Shown one piece after another: positions 1 to 10,770 of a DNA stretch of 64,000 nt. The position numbers and the translations under genes are program-made. This DNA is from Patiria miniata (Eukaryota; Echinodermata; Asteroidea; Valvatida; Asterinidae). Below the pieces are notes generated by a model. That model ran no database searches. It was given only the letters and a program-made list of their open reading frames with translations, and was not told where the DNA came from. The stretch is taken from positions 1,549,427 through 1,613,426 of the forward strand of contig NW_024037064.1 in NCBI RefSeq assembly GCF_015706575.1. The letters run 5' to 3'. Numbering within the stretch: the first letter of the stretch is position 1; each line of letters starts with the position of its first letter.

Positions 1-419
1 TATGTTGTGAACCTCACGTTGCTGTTACGTTTTATAAAGGTGTTTTGACACTGAATTTAAGTTGTAATTATGCTGTGGGTTATGATCCATGCTGTTGTGG
101 TATTGACAAAAACATTGTGATTACGATTTACTGAATGTGAAGTGAACATAATGTTTTAATCAATGATGTTTTATTTGATAATAATTAACATTTGGGTGCC
201 GCCTTGCATTAATAATGTAACTCATGAAATTTCGAACATCATCATGTTTGTTTTGTCGTTGTAGGAATATAATGTTTCCATGTGTTTTTCTAATGGTCCA
301 AGATGGATGAGATCGTGGTCAAAGCGCGACTGTTTCCCGCTCATATTCATTGTTGTATACTCAATGTATATATTTATTGCACACACCAACGTAACTTGAA
401 ATATGATTCCTGTTCTCAA
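1..419. other. AT-rich sequence without a recognised gene
   Basis: No convincing coding region is visible. The first 30 bases contain CACGTTGCTGTTACG-like sequence resembling the repeats at 3.7-4.3 kb, so an end of that repeat family may lie at the window edge. The two short open frames that cross here have no recognisable motif. Confidence 0.4.
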
Positions 420-580
420 AGAAAATATTACCATGGCGCATGCGCGTCAGCAGAAATTCCACGTCCAGACCGCGTGATAGCTTATTTGAATCGCTCTGCT
501 CAGTCGAGTCAGCGATCTAGCAGCAGCAGCTCACTAGTATAACGGTCGCCGACTCGCCGTCCAGTTGATGTGAATTAGCC
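420..580 (+). promoter_or_regulatory. Possible CpG-rich promoter and 5' UTR
   Basis: This short stretch is GC-rich compared with the AT-rich flanks. It contains GCGCATGCGCG, close to the palindromic NRF1 site, followed by CAGCAGCAGC and CpG-rich sequence running up to an ATG at 581. That is the composition expected of a TATA-less host promoter. It lies just before the candidate two-exon gene. Seen: composition and motif. Inferred: promoter function. Confidence 0.35.
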
Positions 581-2570
581 ATGATCACCAAGCAAGTTAT
601 TTTCACTACAGCATTTCTTAGAAGGTAGGAATGACATTTTCTGTATCTTGGCTTCATTCTTGTGTCGAACACATTGTCTACAAATCTGAAGAAATTGGAT
701 CAAATTAAAGTAAAACAACTTTTCGAACAAAGTCGCTGTAAAAAAATGAAGATTTTCCTATGCCTATCATCTTGTTTTTTTTTTTATAAATGTTGAAAAA
801 GTTCTTCAGACTCGATCAGAATAAATGTAGATTAATTAAGAGTGAAAATATGTGCCTCAATTGAGATTGGAGGCTCGTCAATGCGAACAGTTTTGGAGGA
901 TCATACACTGAAAGAAACGTTCAAGTCATCTGGTTTTCAATTTAATAATAAAATCTTGGTAATATTCCAAGGAAATAATATACATGTGGATCAGATTTAC
1001 TCGAATTCATGTGAGACATGTTAGACCTTTTAAACAACACTTTAGGTTGGAAAGTTATTTGTTCGATAGTTATATTTTTAGATAAAACAGATATTGTTTG
1101 AGCAAATGGCAAAATGTTGGAAGTGTATACATTATATCGAGAAGACTTTTGATTTGTGTACTATAGTATAGGCTTATGTTTGTATTTTTTTCAAATTGAT
1201 GAATTAATCAAACTGTAACAATATTGTATTGAGATACCCATGATACCCGAGCCAACAACCGTGAAATTGTTACCTGGGGTATCTCTTAATTTATAGATCT
1301 GAGTTGATTTTCTCTCAACTAAAACTAGCGCAAATTTGAGCATAAACAGTCCGTTATAAAATTCCCGCTCAAAGACACAGTGTACGGTTGTAATACTAAT
1401 AGCAACGCGCATTAGCATTTCAGTCGCAAGGGTCAGGCCTAAAGTTCACGTACCAGGACTGTACACGTATAAACGGTCATCTGGCTTTCGTTGGCTTGTA
1501 CATAACAAGTGTATACAGTTTCAATCCGGGCTTTCGGGCTGTATAGCTCCCAGGGTTTGGCGTGATTTAAGGGAGTTTGACCAAAGTGTGTGGAGTAGGG
1601 TTCAGGGCCAGGTCAGCACTGTTACAAGATCAATGAAAAATACGCGAACTATAATTTTATAAAAGCCTTTTCTAAAAAGGGTCATTTGTAGCCTACTTTT
1701 TTTCGTGAAAATAAGACATTATGTGGGTTGAAGAGCACGGGGACATCATATTTACACTTTATTCAAACTTGATTAGTTTTATATATTTCTCAACCTTAAA
1801 AAACATCGTTACTTTCTCCAGGTAGGCAGTACATACGTGAGTGCACTGGCTGCAGGATGTGGCAAGTTTAAACTTTTAACTTCAGCAGTCTTCGAGGGAG
1901 GAAGTTTCTAATTATTTTGAAAACCACCCCGTACATCTCTTCAATGTTGTTGCTGTAAGTAATTCAACATACACTGACCTTCTATACATGTATAGACTTC
2001 TGAAACGAGCACCATAGACCTAATGCAATGCCGACCACCAAGACCATAAACTTGCGAAAGAACCAACATTTTGATCGTTACGTACATACATTTGAACATG
2101 AAGTTGTTTAGATTACATACAAATGCTTAAAACAGGCTGGCGCTTTAACTCTCAACCAGGGTTTTTGGTTACCCTTTAAATTTGAGAAATATCCTTGACT
2201 TCGAGGGTCAGCTTGAAACAAGAGGCCGGCTCATTTATTTTATCCCTGTCTCTCGTGGGTTAAAGATTGTACATGTAGAAACACAGGCACAGCTCTGTTT
2301 GAAGTAGCCTACATGTATTGAGAAGACAGACATTATCTGGATATACATGTAGTTTTAAATTTCACATCTGGTGAGCCAGCGTGACACGCAGAGAGTGTTT
2401 TAAGCCTAAGGCAGCAAACATGAAATAGTTCATAATGTTTAAATAATTGATACATTGTTTTTTGTTTTCCTTATTTTCTTGTCAGATTCGTGTCTTTGGA
2501 GAAGTGCCATATTGACAACCTTGCTGAACAAGGAATCCACTTACTTCTACATCTGGATAGTCTTCTATGA
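581..2570 (+). CDS. Possible two-exon small protein gene, 42 aa
   Basis: Coding exon 1 (581-624) starts at an ATG and encodes MITKQVIFTTAFLR plus two bases, followed by the donor GTAGGA. A strong pyrimidine-rich acceptor (TTATTTTCTTGTCAG) ends at 2485. Exon 2 (2486-2570) restores the phase exactly and reads 28 residues to a TGA, ending LLLHLDSLL. Together they give 42 residues: a hydrophobic start, then a leucine-rich tail. An AATAAA at 3647-3652 could end a long 3' UTR. I do not recognise the protein. The matching phase, the strong acceptor and the CpG-rich upstream region argue for a real transcript. The short length and modest donor argue against, and it could also be the 5' end of a longer or non-coding transcript. 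Confidence 0.3.
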
Positions 2571-3700
2571 AAGGTTCCATTAAATGAATGTTACTCTAAA
2601 ACATAGATTGGGCAATTAGCCAATGTGCATGGAGGTATTCAAAGAAAATCATGTTGAAATGTCAATATTTTAAAATGCAGGTTTTTTGCAAGTTCCCTGC
2701 ATACAAATATATCTTCACCAACAAACGCTATTCAAGTATCCCTTTCAAGTGTTATTCTTTTTCATAGACTCTGTAGCTACAAAAAAACCAAAACAATTCC
2801 TTTGAGTTTTCTTTTGAAGATGTTCCATGGGAGAGAACGAAAATGAAGGATTTAGATAGAGGACAGATTTAAAAAGCATGTGATTCAGTAGATTAAAAGT
2901 TGTCGGATCTATTTTATTTGTTCGATGTGGAAGTCGCCTTCCTATACTATATTTCTCATCACGGACAGTGGAAAATACTAATGTTCAAATACTATTTGAA
3001 ACCATACTTTTGCTTGAATGTACGTTACGTATAGCACTGTGTATTTTTCATGAATTGATCCAATACATGAATAGGTATTCTCTAGTGTGGGTAACATTGT
3101 GATATGGAGCCCCTTTAAAGGTGATGTATAAAACCGGTTAGTGGCTAGGTCGACGATAATAGCCCTTGCATTCCGGCTCTGGCTATATTATTGGTGACCA
3201 GACCCTTTATCTTCTAATTGCTCAGTAACAACGTTATTGTCTTGTTAAAAGGTCGGTTCATACTCTATGAAGTTACGGCAATTCACTTTGTGAAGTTACG
3301 GCAATCATTAACGCCAGCGCTAAAAAATTGGGGGAAAAAAGAGTGAACCACATTTTACTCTGGGCAATTTTGAGTCAAATGGTTTCGATGTCAACATATC
3401 AAAATTTGCTTTCACTTGAAGTATGAACCGATCGTTAGAGCTCAGCCCGGTCACTAAGGCGTGAATTCCTTATTGTGGATTTAAGTAAAAGACTTTAATT
3501 GTATACCATTCACGAAATGGACACTGTAGTAATATGTGCATATTGATCTGTCCAAATAATTGCAGTGAGTATTAATTACACTTACCGTTTTAGTGATTGC
3601 ATTTTAGTAATGTTTTTTCATGCTGTTGTTTCTGAACACTGTTTGTAATAAAATTAGAGAAACATGAATTACATGTATGTTTAATTATTTTGTTATCGTT
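2571..3700. other. Mostly unique AT-rich sequence, possible 3' UTR
   Basis: No ORF of note is present. An AATAAA at 3647-3652 precedes the repeat array and could be the poly(A) signal of the upstream candidate gene. I see no transposon ends here. Confidence 0.3.
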
Positions 3701-3709
3701 TTCAGAAAC

Positions 3710-4337
3710 ATTTCTCCATAAATGCCCAGTAGGTTGCAGTAAGGTGGCCACCATGTTGCAGCAACATGTCCATTAAGTTGTAGTAACGTGTCCGAAAAGT
3801 TGCAGCAACGTGCCTTTAAAGTTGCAGAAACGTCCCATTTAGCTGCAACAACGTGCCCACAAAGTTGCAGCAATGTCCTCATAAAGTTGCAGTAACGTCC
3901 CCATAAAGTTGCAGAAACGTGCCCATAAAGTTGCTTAAACGTGTCCAATACGTTGCTTTAACGTGTACAATAAGTTGCATCAACGTGTCCAGTAAGTTGC
4001 AGTGACGTCCCCAATTAGGTTGCAGTAACGTGCTAATCAAGTGGTAATCATGTCGCCAAAAGGTTGTAGAAACGTGCGTAGAAGTTGCTGTTATGTGTCA
4101 ATTTGGTCGCAAATAACGTGGCGTCAAGGTGGTAATCATGTGCAATCACGACCAAAAAAAGTTGTGATGTATGTTGCTTTTACGTTGTGGAAACGTCATT
4201 GTAACGTTGCGTGATAACGTTGTAGCAACGCGCACGCGAGTCGACATTTTTACGTTGCCGCAACGTCATTTTCCTCACGTTGCGGCAACGAAAACCTGAC
4301 CTTCTGGCAACGTTGTCACAACGTGAATGTGTTAGCT
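3710..4337. repeat. Degenerate array of ACGTTGC-type short repeats
   Basis: About 25 imperfect units of roughly 22-26 bp carry variants of AAAGTTGCAGNAACGTGCCCAT. The core is often palindromic (ACGTTGCNGCAACGT). The array grades into longer CACGTTGCGGCAACG units and ends at ACGTGAATGTGTTAGCTGGG, where module D sequence resumes. It looks like the subterminal repeat region of a non-autonomous DNA transposon whose other end lies outside the window. The open frame on the minus strand here is a by-product of the repetition. Confidence 0.6.
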
Positions 4338-4440
4338 GGGGTAGTGCTGACTAAGATTGACACCATTGATGATAAAGTAAGTAGCAAGTTTATGTTCTGC
4401 ATGGGCTTGACCTTGGTTTGATTCCTCTTTTGTTCCATGG
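4338..4440 (+). repeat. Fragment of module D
   Basis: About 100 bp match 21424-21524 and 32703-32803 almost base for base. The match is cut on the left by the ACGTTGC array and on the right by module A. It shows that the left side of the window was assembled from the same duplicated blocks as the middle. Confidence 0.75.
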
Positions 4441-6256
4441 TCACGTCAGTTCCACATGCATAGCGCGCACACACACAAAGGTTCTGTAATGTGTTAGTTC
4501 TGTATTCGTGAACTCCAATGATGCCGGTGACGTCACACAACATGGCGCTGTCCACATACAGAAAAAAAACATCGATGTTTCGTCCCAAATAATGTCAAAA
4601 TTAGACACTTTAGAAATACCTTTTATTATCATAAATGACAGGCAATGACGGGATATGATGTTTTATTTAGGAAATAAATGAGAAAGGGTTATAATTTATA
4701 TGCCAAGGTGTGTTTTAGGGGAATTTTCGCCAACATTTTTGCAATGCGGGATGAATTTATTCGCGTATCGAAGACTTTTAAAAGCCCTTCAGAAAAGCGA
4801 AACGCAGTTTTTCAGAAGAAATCTTTATGTTGATACCATTATTCAGTTATGAAAATAGCCAAATCATACTTTTTCTTGGTCGGGTCGACATTCTAAAATA
4901 AAATATAGACGTTGAAAGTCAGCCTACAATTCCAAAGCTTCGCTGAGAATTCGGGCTGCTGCATCGCTGGTTCATGATCTAGTATCCCACTAATACATGC
5001 AAACTGGCGCGCGGGTACCAACTGGCCTAGCGCCGGGTGTGTTGTGTACACAAAAGCGTCGTACAACGTGTACGTACACATGTACATGTGTACGTAAAAC
5101 CATTGCATTTTACGGACAATCGCAAGACATTGAATAAAATTTAAAAATACATAAAATGCAAAACAGATTACATAGAAATAAAGAACCATCTGTCTTTAGA
5201 TGAAAACACTCACTTTGGACAAAATAAACACACAATCGGAAATTCACAAATGTTTAGTGTTGTACAGTGAGTGAGTGAGTGAGTGTTGTACAGCATATTA
5301 AAGCAGCACAATCCTAAACCAAGCATGAATTTGCCATCAGTATGAGACACTCTATCCTCTTAATATTCTGGGGGAAGTTGCTGACAATTAATTGGATCTA
5401 TAGCTTAAACAAAACAATAACAAATAGGTTTTTGTTTGGCAATAAACACATTCTTTATTTCACAACCAATCCATATCATGTAAAAAAAACAGTTTCATTT
5501 ACAGAAGTGAAACTTCACAACAGCCATATTTTACAAGTAAATAAAGTGCACATGTAATGCAGGCATGAACTCAACCAGTGAAATCAGGTTTGGCAAGTGA
5601 TAAAACTATGAAAAGTCTGAAAAATTAAATAGGGTAGTTGCAGTTGATTCAAGAAAGTGATTCAAAAATTCAACTTTATGAAAGGGCAAATGGATTTAAG
5701 CATACCCTCACACCTGAAGACAGTAAAGGCTTTTTTTTATATTTATTTATTATTAATATTTTGTTGGAGAATGGAGCTTGCAGTTCAACTGCACTATTTC
5801 ATGAGTGGTGGTGATGGCAATTTCAGGTTTCAAATTTTCGCTTCATTAAAATTTCACATACGTACGTGTACACGTACCTGGATGACCTGCACCAGATTTA
5901 CAAAGCACATCACTTCACAATTTGATGCAAACACAGTCCACTGTGAAGTTCTTTTCCAGTGTGAATGCATCATACATCGTCAATTTGGTTAAATATTTTA
6001 GAAAAGTTTTCACAAGTACAATCGACGACTCTTTGTTGACTTTTCGATGACTATTTACTGTTCTTTGAATAAATACATAACATGAAAATACATGTACATG
6101 TACATGTAGTCACCTTTTGTCCTTTGAATACACTACGACGTGTCGCACTTACAGCATATTTTGTGAAATGAATCACAGGATGCGTCATCCTAGGGATACA
6201 ACGATGCATCGTAGGTTACAATAAGTGTCGTGAAATCAGGTACAGATTGTCACCGT
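4441..6256. repeat. Module A, copy 1 (segmental duplication)
   Basis: About 1.8 kb are nearly identical to 50094-51914, with small indels. Contents include a TGACGTCA palindrome (CRE-like) at the start, a GTGAGTGAGTGA microsatellite near 5270, CGTACGTGTACACGTACC near 5860 and ACATGTAC runs near 6090. Open frames on both strands are short and lack motifs. I do not recognise a transposon family or a gene. Confidence 0.7.
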
Positions 6257-6335
6257 TACTACGAACGACACTCTGGCATCCGTGTGTGCACTGTACGCGC
6301 GCGTGTTTACAGAACCGGGATATTTTGGGTTTTAC

Positions 6336-6574
6336 GAACTGACATCCGCCACAGTGCGGCACTTTTAGAGCGCACCCCGTACATTTTTGTTTTCACGAAC
6401 TGACACCCAAGCATGATGCGGCAATACATCTATCCGTGTACTTGTGCGATTATACATGTACAAATTTTTCATTTATAAGCAATTTAATTGGTAAAATTAA
6501 GATCAGTGTCAGTTCGTGAAACCGAAAATGCATGGGTGCACTCTAAAAGTGTCGCACTGTGGGGGATGTCAGTT
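6336..6574. repeat. Long inverted repeat (about 70-bp arms)
   Basis: The left arm, about 6336-6405, is the imperfect reverse complement of about 6505-6574, with roughly 100 bases between them. Both arms carry GTGTCAGTTCGTGAAA at the inner edge, and GCACTCTAAAAGTGTCGCAC or its complement in the middle. The layout fits a small hairpin MITE or an inverted duplication. I saw no clear target duplication. Confidence 0.6.
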
Positions 6575-6698
6575 ATCTCCTAAATTCCCAAACTATCTCA
6601 CTGGGCCGATGACCACCAGTGATTGTATGCTCTCTCATTGGTTGTATCTGTCAGTGCACAAACCATCGGCGCTGTTGTCTTATTGGCTCATTCTGGTT

Positions 6699-6734
6699 TG
6701 TACACGAACCATCGGTACCGATGGTTCGTGTACA
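6699..6734. repeat. Perfect 36-bp palindrome
   Basis: An 18-base arm (TGTACACGAACCATCGGT) is followed immediately by its exact reverse complement, centred on the KpnI-like GGTACC. A related half (ACAAACCATCGGCGCT) lies about 45 bp upstream, and two CCAAT-type boxes (ATTGG) lie close by. Confidence 0.85.
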
Positions 6735-7435
6735 TTCAATTAAATGTCACTTCTATCGAGAGCGTCCGAGTAATGGCACAGACATACATGTAAACATGTA
6801 CTTGTACATACATGTACATGTACATGATGTATGTACATGCACGTGTATTGCCATGATCAATTTCTAAGTAAAATAATATCAAGATGCTCACCGATGAAAG
6901 TTGTCAAATTTTCTGAAGGTATCCTTCGTCAGGGCAGGGTACGTCATCTGCGTGTCATGGTGGAATGCCGTACACTCCGCATAAGAAGAAATGTAGGCCA
7001 ACCTCCTCCACAGCGTCCGAGAGACAACCAATAGGTCTAGATGGCAAATTAAAGTACACATTCAAGTTCTTGTACAGTTACGTGACTTTTGTGTTTTTAC
7101 ACAACAAGAACAAGAGCATGCATTACATGGGTTTGGAGTAAACTCGGTACCCAACAACCACAAGACTGTTAACGACTTGGTCCCTAACTGACGGGGTCTG
7201 ACCGTCTGAGACAGCATGGCCAACTCAGTTCCAGGTCAACTTGGTCCCAGGTACAAATGTATAAAGTCGGTCCAATGTCAACTAAGTCTCAAGTCATTTT
7301 AGTCCCAGGTCAAAATTGAAATTAATGGAAAAAATACTCTACAATTATATGACTGAGGGCGAAAAAGAAAAGCCTAATGACGGCCCTGGCAATGTAACCT
7401 ACATGTAGGGCCTACATGTCAAATCCTTTGTTTAC

Positions 7436-7589
7436 GCATTTAGAACATACAGTACACAGTTTCCTTGAGAAGTTTTCAAGAACATTAATTAAATGAGCAA
7501 TGTCAGGCTCCTGCCTACAAAGAATGACCTCCATTCCTCCATCATCATGTTCCTGCATGATGCATGCCAGCAAATCCTGACCACGCTGA
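7436..7589 (-). CDS. Possible internal exon of an unrecognised gene
   Basis: On the minus strand, an acceptor-like CATGTATAG precedes 51 codons without a stop, then a donor GTAAAC. The peptide is protein-like: it includes QEHDDGGMEVILCRQEPDI and a CTVCSKC knuckle just before the donor. I could not link it in phase to a neighbouring exon. A second open segment at about 6893-7038 on the same strand does not join in a compatible frame. It may be a gene relic or chance. Confidence 0.2.
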
Positions 7590-7599
7590 CTATACATGA

Positions 7600-8840
7600 A
7601 ATGTCAAAATCATATTGAAATTGGAGGATTCAGGACTGTTAGGATTAAGGAATGCATTGTGATTATTTATTACGAATACGATTTTCTGGGTAATTGCAAC
7701 TAGCAAGGCACACTGGGCAGAAATATTTCTTAGATGAAAGTCTTCTACATACACGAGTCGTTGCGTCGTCCAAAAGTGCGTGCTGTGGGATAGCTCAAGG
7801 CGCCTAGCTACGACTGTTTCATGTACGACATTACTGTAATGACTTCCTGTCATGGCGCGGCGTACGTACACAAAATCCTTGTGTCGCAGGCTAAAAACAA
7901 GGAGAAACTACAAAAACTACATCTTCTGAGCGGAGTAAATACATAATCTGTAGGCTTACCTTTGAGATTTCCATCTGAATCTCCGAAATCATGCCAAAAA
8001 ATGGCCACGAAGGTCCCCACTCGTCACGCCATGACACTGCAAGTACACTTCGTACGTCGCGACTTGACGAATTCCTGTGTTATTCACCCTCAGTATTGGC
8101 TAAAATCTCACGAAAGCATGTCGACCCAAACCTTTCGTCCATATCAATGTGAACCTAGATAACCCATTTATTGATAGATTGACCAAGTATGCGTCACAAA
8201 ACTGCATTTTACTTTAAAAATGATGATTTCTGGAAGTGGAAATGACGGCACGGAAACGCTTAATCGTACCAGGTCACAAGTCACACGCTGCATAAAAAAC
8301 ACACATTATCAGAATTTGTGCACGCTAGATGGCAACTGTCGACCGTACATAGCTTCATTGATGGTTTGTAGAGCCTTATTTGGTAATCTGTTGCATATTC
8401 ATTTTAATAAACCAATCAATCTTTATATCTTTCGCGGGGTATTTAAATCCACCAACGAAACAAAGGGATCGCTGCGCGTACTGTTTATTTACATCGCGCT
8501 AGATTGTCACGTGGTATTACCACTAACTCCATCTCGCCAACAGAGGGCGTACTTTTTTATGCATGAAACTGCCGTGTTCTTGATGGATCCTGTTCATATG
8601 CATTGCAACCGTTAACTGACTTAAATTGTGTTCCAGATGAATTTTGTTGGTTCCGTTCTTCTTTTAACTCAAACATGTTCTGAATCCACACCGCCCCCAT
8701 TTGGATCTTTTTCTCACTCTTCAACAGCGAACAACTTTATTTACCGTGTGGAACGTCATCCCACCTCATGAATGGACTCCACCGTGACTACGCTTCTTGA
8801 GAGGTTGATATTAGCAGTGTTTTCAGCAGACTCTAAGGCC
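7600..8840. other. Apparently single-copy sequence, nothing recognised
   Basis: No supported gene and no transposon ends. The open frames on both strands here have no motif or splice support. Confidence 0.4.
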
Positions 8841-8854
8841 TGGATCTCCATTGG

Positions 8855-9690
8855 ATTGAGCACTTGAACACTTGAACACTTGACCCGAGTTGACGACCCC
8901 AAGGCCTTGACCCAATGGTGCGGACCCACGGAATTGGCCTGAGTCTTTGGCCCACGGCCATGCTCCTAGTAAGTGGCGGTTGACGGGTGTCGTCACACGG
9001 ACTGGCCCGAGTCATCGACCATGCCGTGACCCGAGGTGCCAAGCTACGGACTTGACCAGAGCCGTCGACCCGCGGCCTTGTGCAACTTGAACACTTGAAC
9101 ACTTGACCCGAGTTGATGTCCCCAAGGCCTTGACCCAATGGTGCGGACCCACGGAATTGGCCTGAGTCTTTAGCCAACGGCAATGATCCGAGTAAGTGGC
9201 GGCCCATGGCCTTGCGCCGGGGTGTCGTCCTATGGACTGGCCCGAGTCATCGACCATGCCGTGACCCGAGGTGCCAAGCTACAGACTTGACCAGAGCCGT
9301 CAACCCGCGGCCTTGTGCAACTTGAACACTTGAACACTTGACCCGAGTTGATGACCCCAAGGCCTTGACCCAATGGTGCGGACCGACGGAATTGGCCCGA
9401 GTCTTTAGCCAACGGCCATGCTCCGAGTAAGTGGCGGCCCACGGAATTGGCCCGAGTCGGCGGCCCACGGCAAACTCCCGAGGTGCCGGCCCCCGGAACG
9501 GGCCCGAGTCGTCCATCGGCTCACGGCCTTTCGCCGGGGTGTCGTCCCACGGACTTGCTCGAGTCGTCGGCCCACGGCCTTGCGCCGGGGTGTCGTCCTA
9601 CGGACTGGCCCGAGTCATCGACCATGCCTTGACCCAAGGTGCTGAGCTACGAATTTGACCAGAGCCGTCAACCTGCGGCCTTGTGACCAC
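8855..9690. repeat. GC-rich tandem repeat, units of 223-235 bp
   Basis: At least three long units start near 8865, 9088 and 9321, each beginning with TTGAACACTTGAACACTTGA. They contain shorter internal repeats built on CCCGAGTC, GGCCCACGGCCTTG and GGGGTGTCGTCC. The last part (9420-9640) is a compressed series of the internal repeat. The block is far more GC-rich than its neighbourhood. The several open frames on both strands are a consequence of high GC and periodicity and are not called as genes. Confidence 0.8.
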
Positions 9691-10019
9691 TACCGTGAAT
9701 GCTCTTTGGAATTCTTGTGGTGAGTTTTATTTTAGAAACAAAAAGAGACCTGTATATGAAGAAATATGATTCCTCAGGTGGTATTTTAACACCCCCCCCC
9801 CCATGCAAAATATACAGTGCTTGATTTCCTATCAAAATATGTATTCAAAGTTTGCTTTGCACTCGTTCGCAAATGCTATACTTTTCATTTCGAAAATTTC
9901 AGTAAAAACTGATTGTGTATGTCTTTGAAATGTCAGTATGAAATGGTGTACATAATAGATTTTGATAATTTTAACGATGGCTTTTTGTAATTTGTGCGGC
10001 GGTAACCGCGCGGCCATTG

Positions 10020-10770
10020 CTACGTATTGTATCTAGTTCGATCCTGGCAAATGTTAGCCGGGTTGTAGGCCCTTCAGTTTTCTCTGGTGCAAGGGGAATA
10101 CCCAGCTTATTACTCAGTGTTTGAAATCCGACCAAATCCTGCACACCTTGTTGATTAGATGTTGAAATGATTAGGAAATCATCCAGAATATGGACTATTC
10201 CAGAATAAATGGTTAACACTTTATATATATTGCGTCATCGGTTGACGCATACTTGACTGTTGCGTTGCAATCTGGTATTCCATCGTTTACGGAACCATGT
10301 TTAGGATGAGACAAATGATGAATTATTCAAAATGAACCAGGCTGTTTTTTAGGAACTAAACCAATCGAGCTAACGCACAAATTATCAAGTGGCAAGTCTT
10401 GGAACGGCCCTGCGAGCCTACCTTGTCTAAGTTCTAACCCTAGTTTTTCAGAAACCACTTTTGGATTTTGAAGAGCAGATTTTAAATTTGTTGATGTCCT
10501 AAATTTTTGATTGCCTGTAAAACCTAAAAACCAATTGTAAAACCGTGAATTGAGAATTTGTACTTATTGCCATCATAGCCTTGTAACATGGTTTGAAGCA
10601 CATCTTTATTTACTGGTGTTATTGGTTTGTCCTGGGATAAATGAGGTCTGTCCCCTTCCTGTTCTGCTTTTAGGCTGTGTATAGGCCTCCTCTTAACAGG
10701 AACAATCAAGTCACATAACAAAAATTTAAATGGGCGATCTGACTCTGTTATTATGTTCGTCGACAATTGA
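10020..10770 (-). mobile_element. Fossil DIRS-like (tyrosine-recombinase) retroelement, RT fragment
   Basis: Minus-strand translations carry the reverse-transcriptase signature of DIRS-type elements: an LDDFLI box followed by LGIPLAPEKTEGP (about 10000-10219), upstream RT motifs near 10240-10500, and an N-terminal LLQGYD-like segment near 10560. It is an old, clearly broken fragment without recognisable ends. The same fragment recurs at about 60040-61950, where two younger hAT elements have landed in it. Confidence 0.7.

Noticed and set aside
4893-5189. 98-codon minus-strand frame in module A, partly kept in the second copy
   Set aside because: The second copy has shifted frames with different ends, and no domain or splice support is visible.
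9012-9658. Overlapping open frames of 60-124 codons on both strands
   Set aside because: They arise from a GC-rich tandem repeat. The peptides are periodic and lack motifs.
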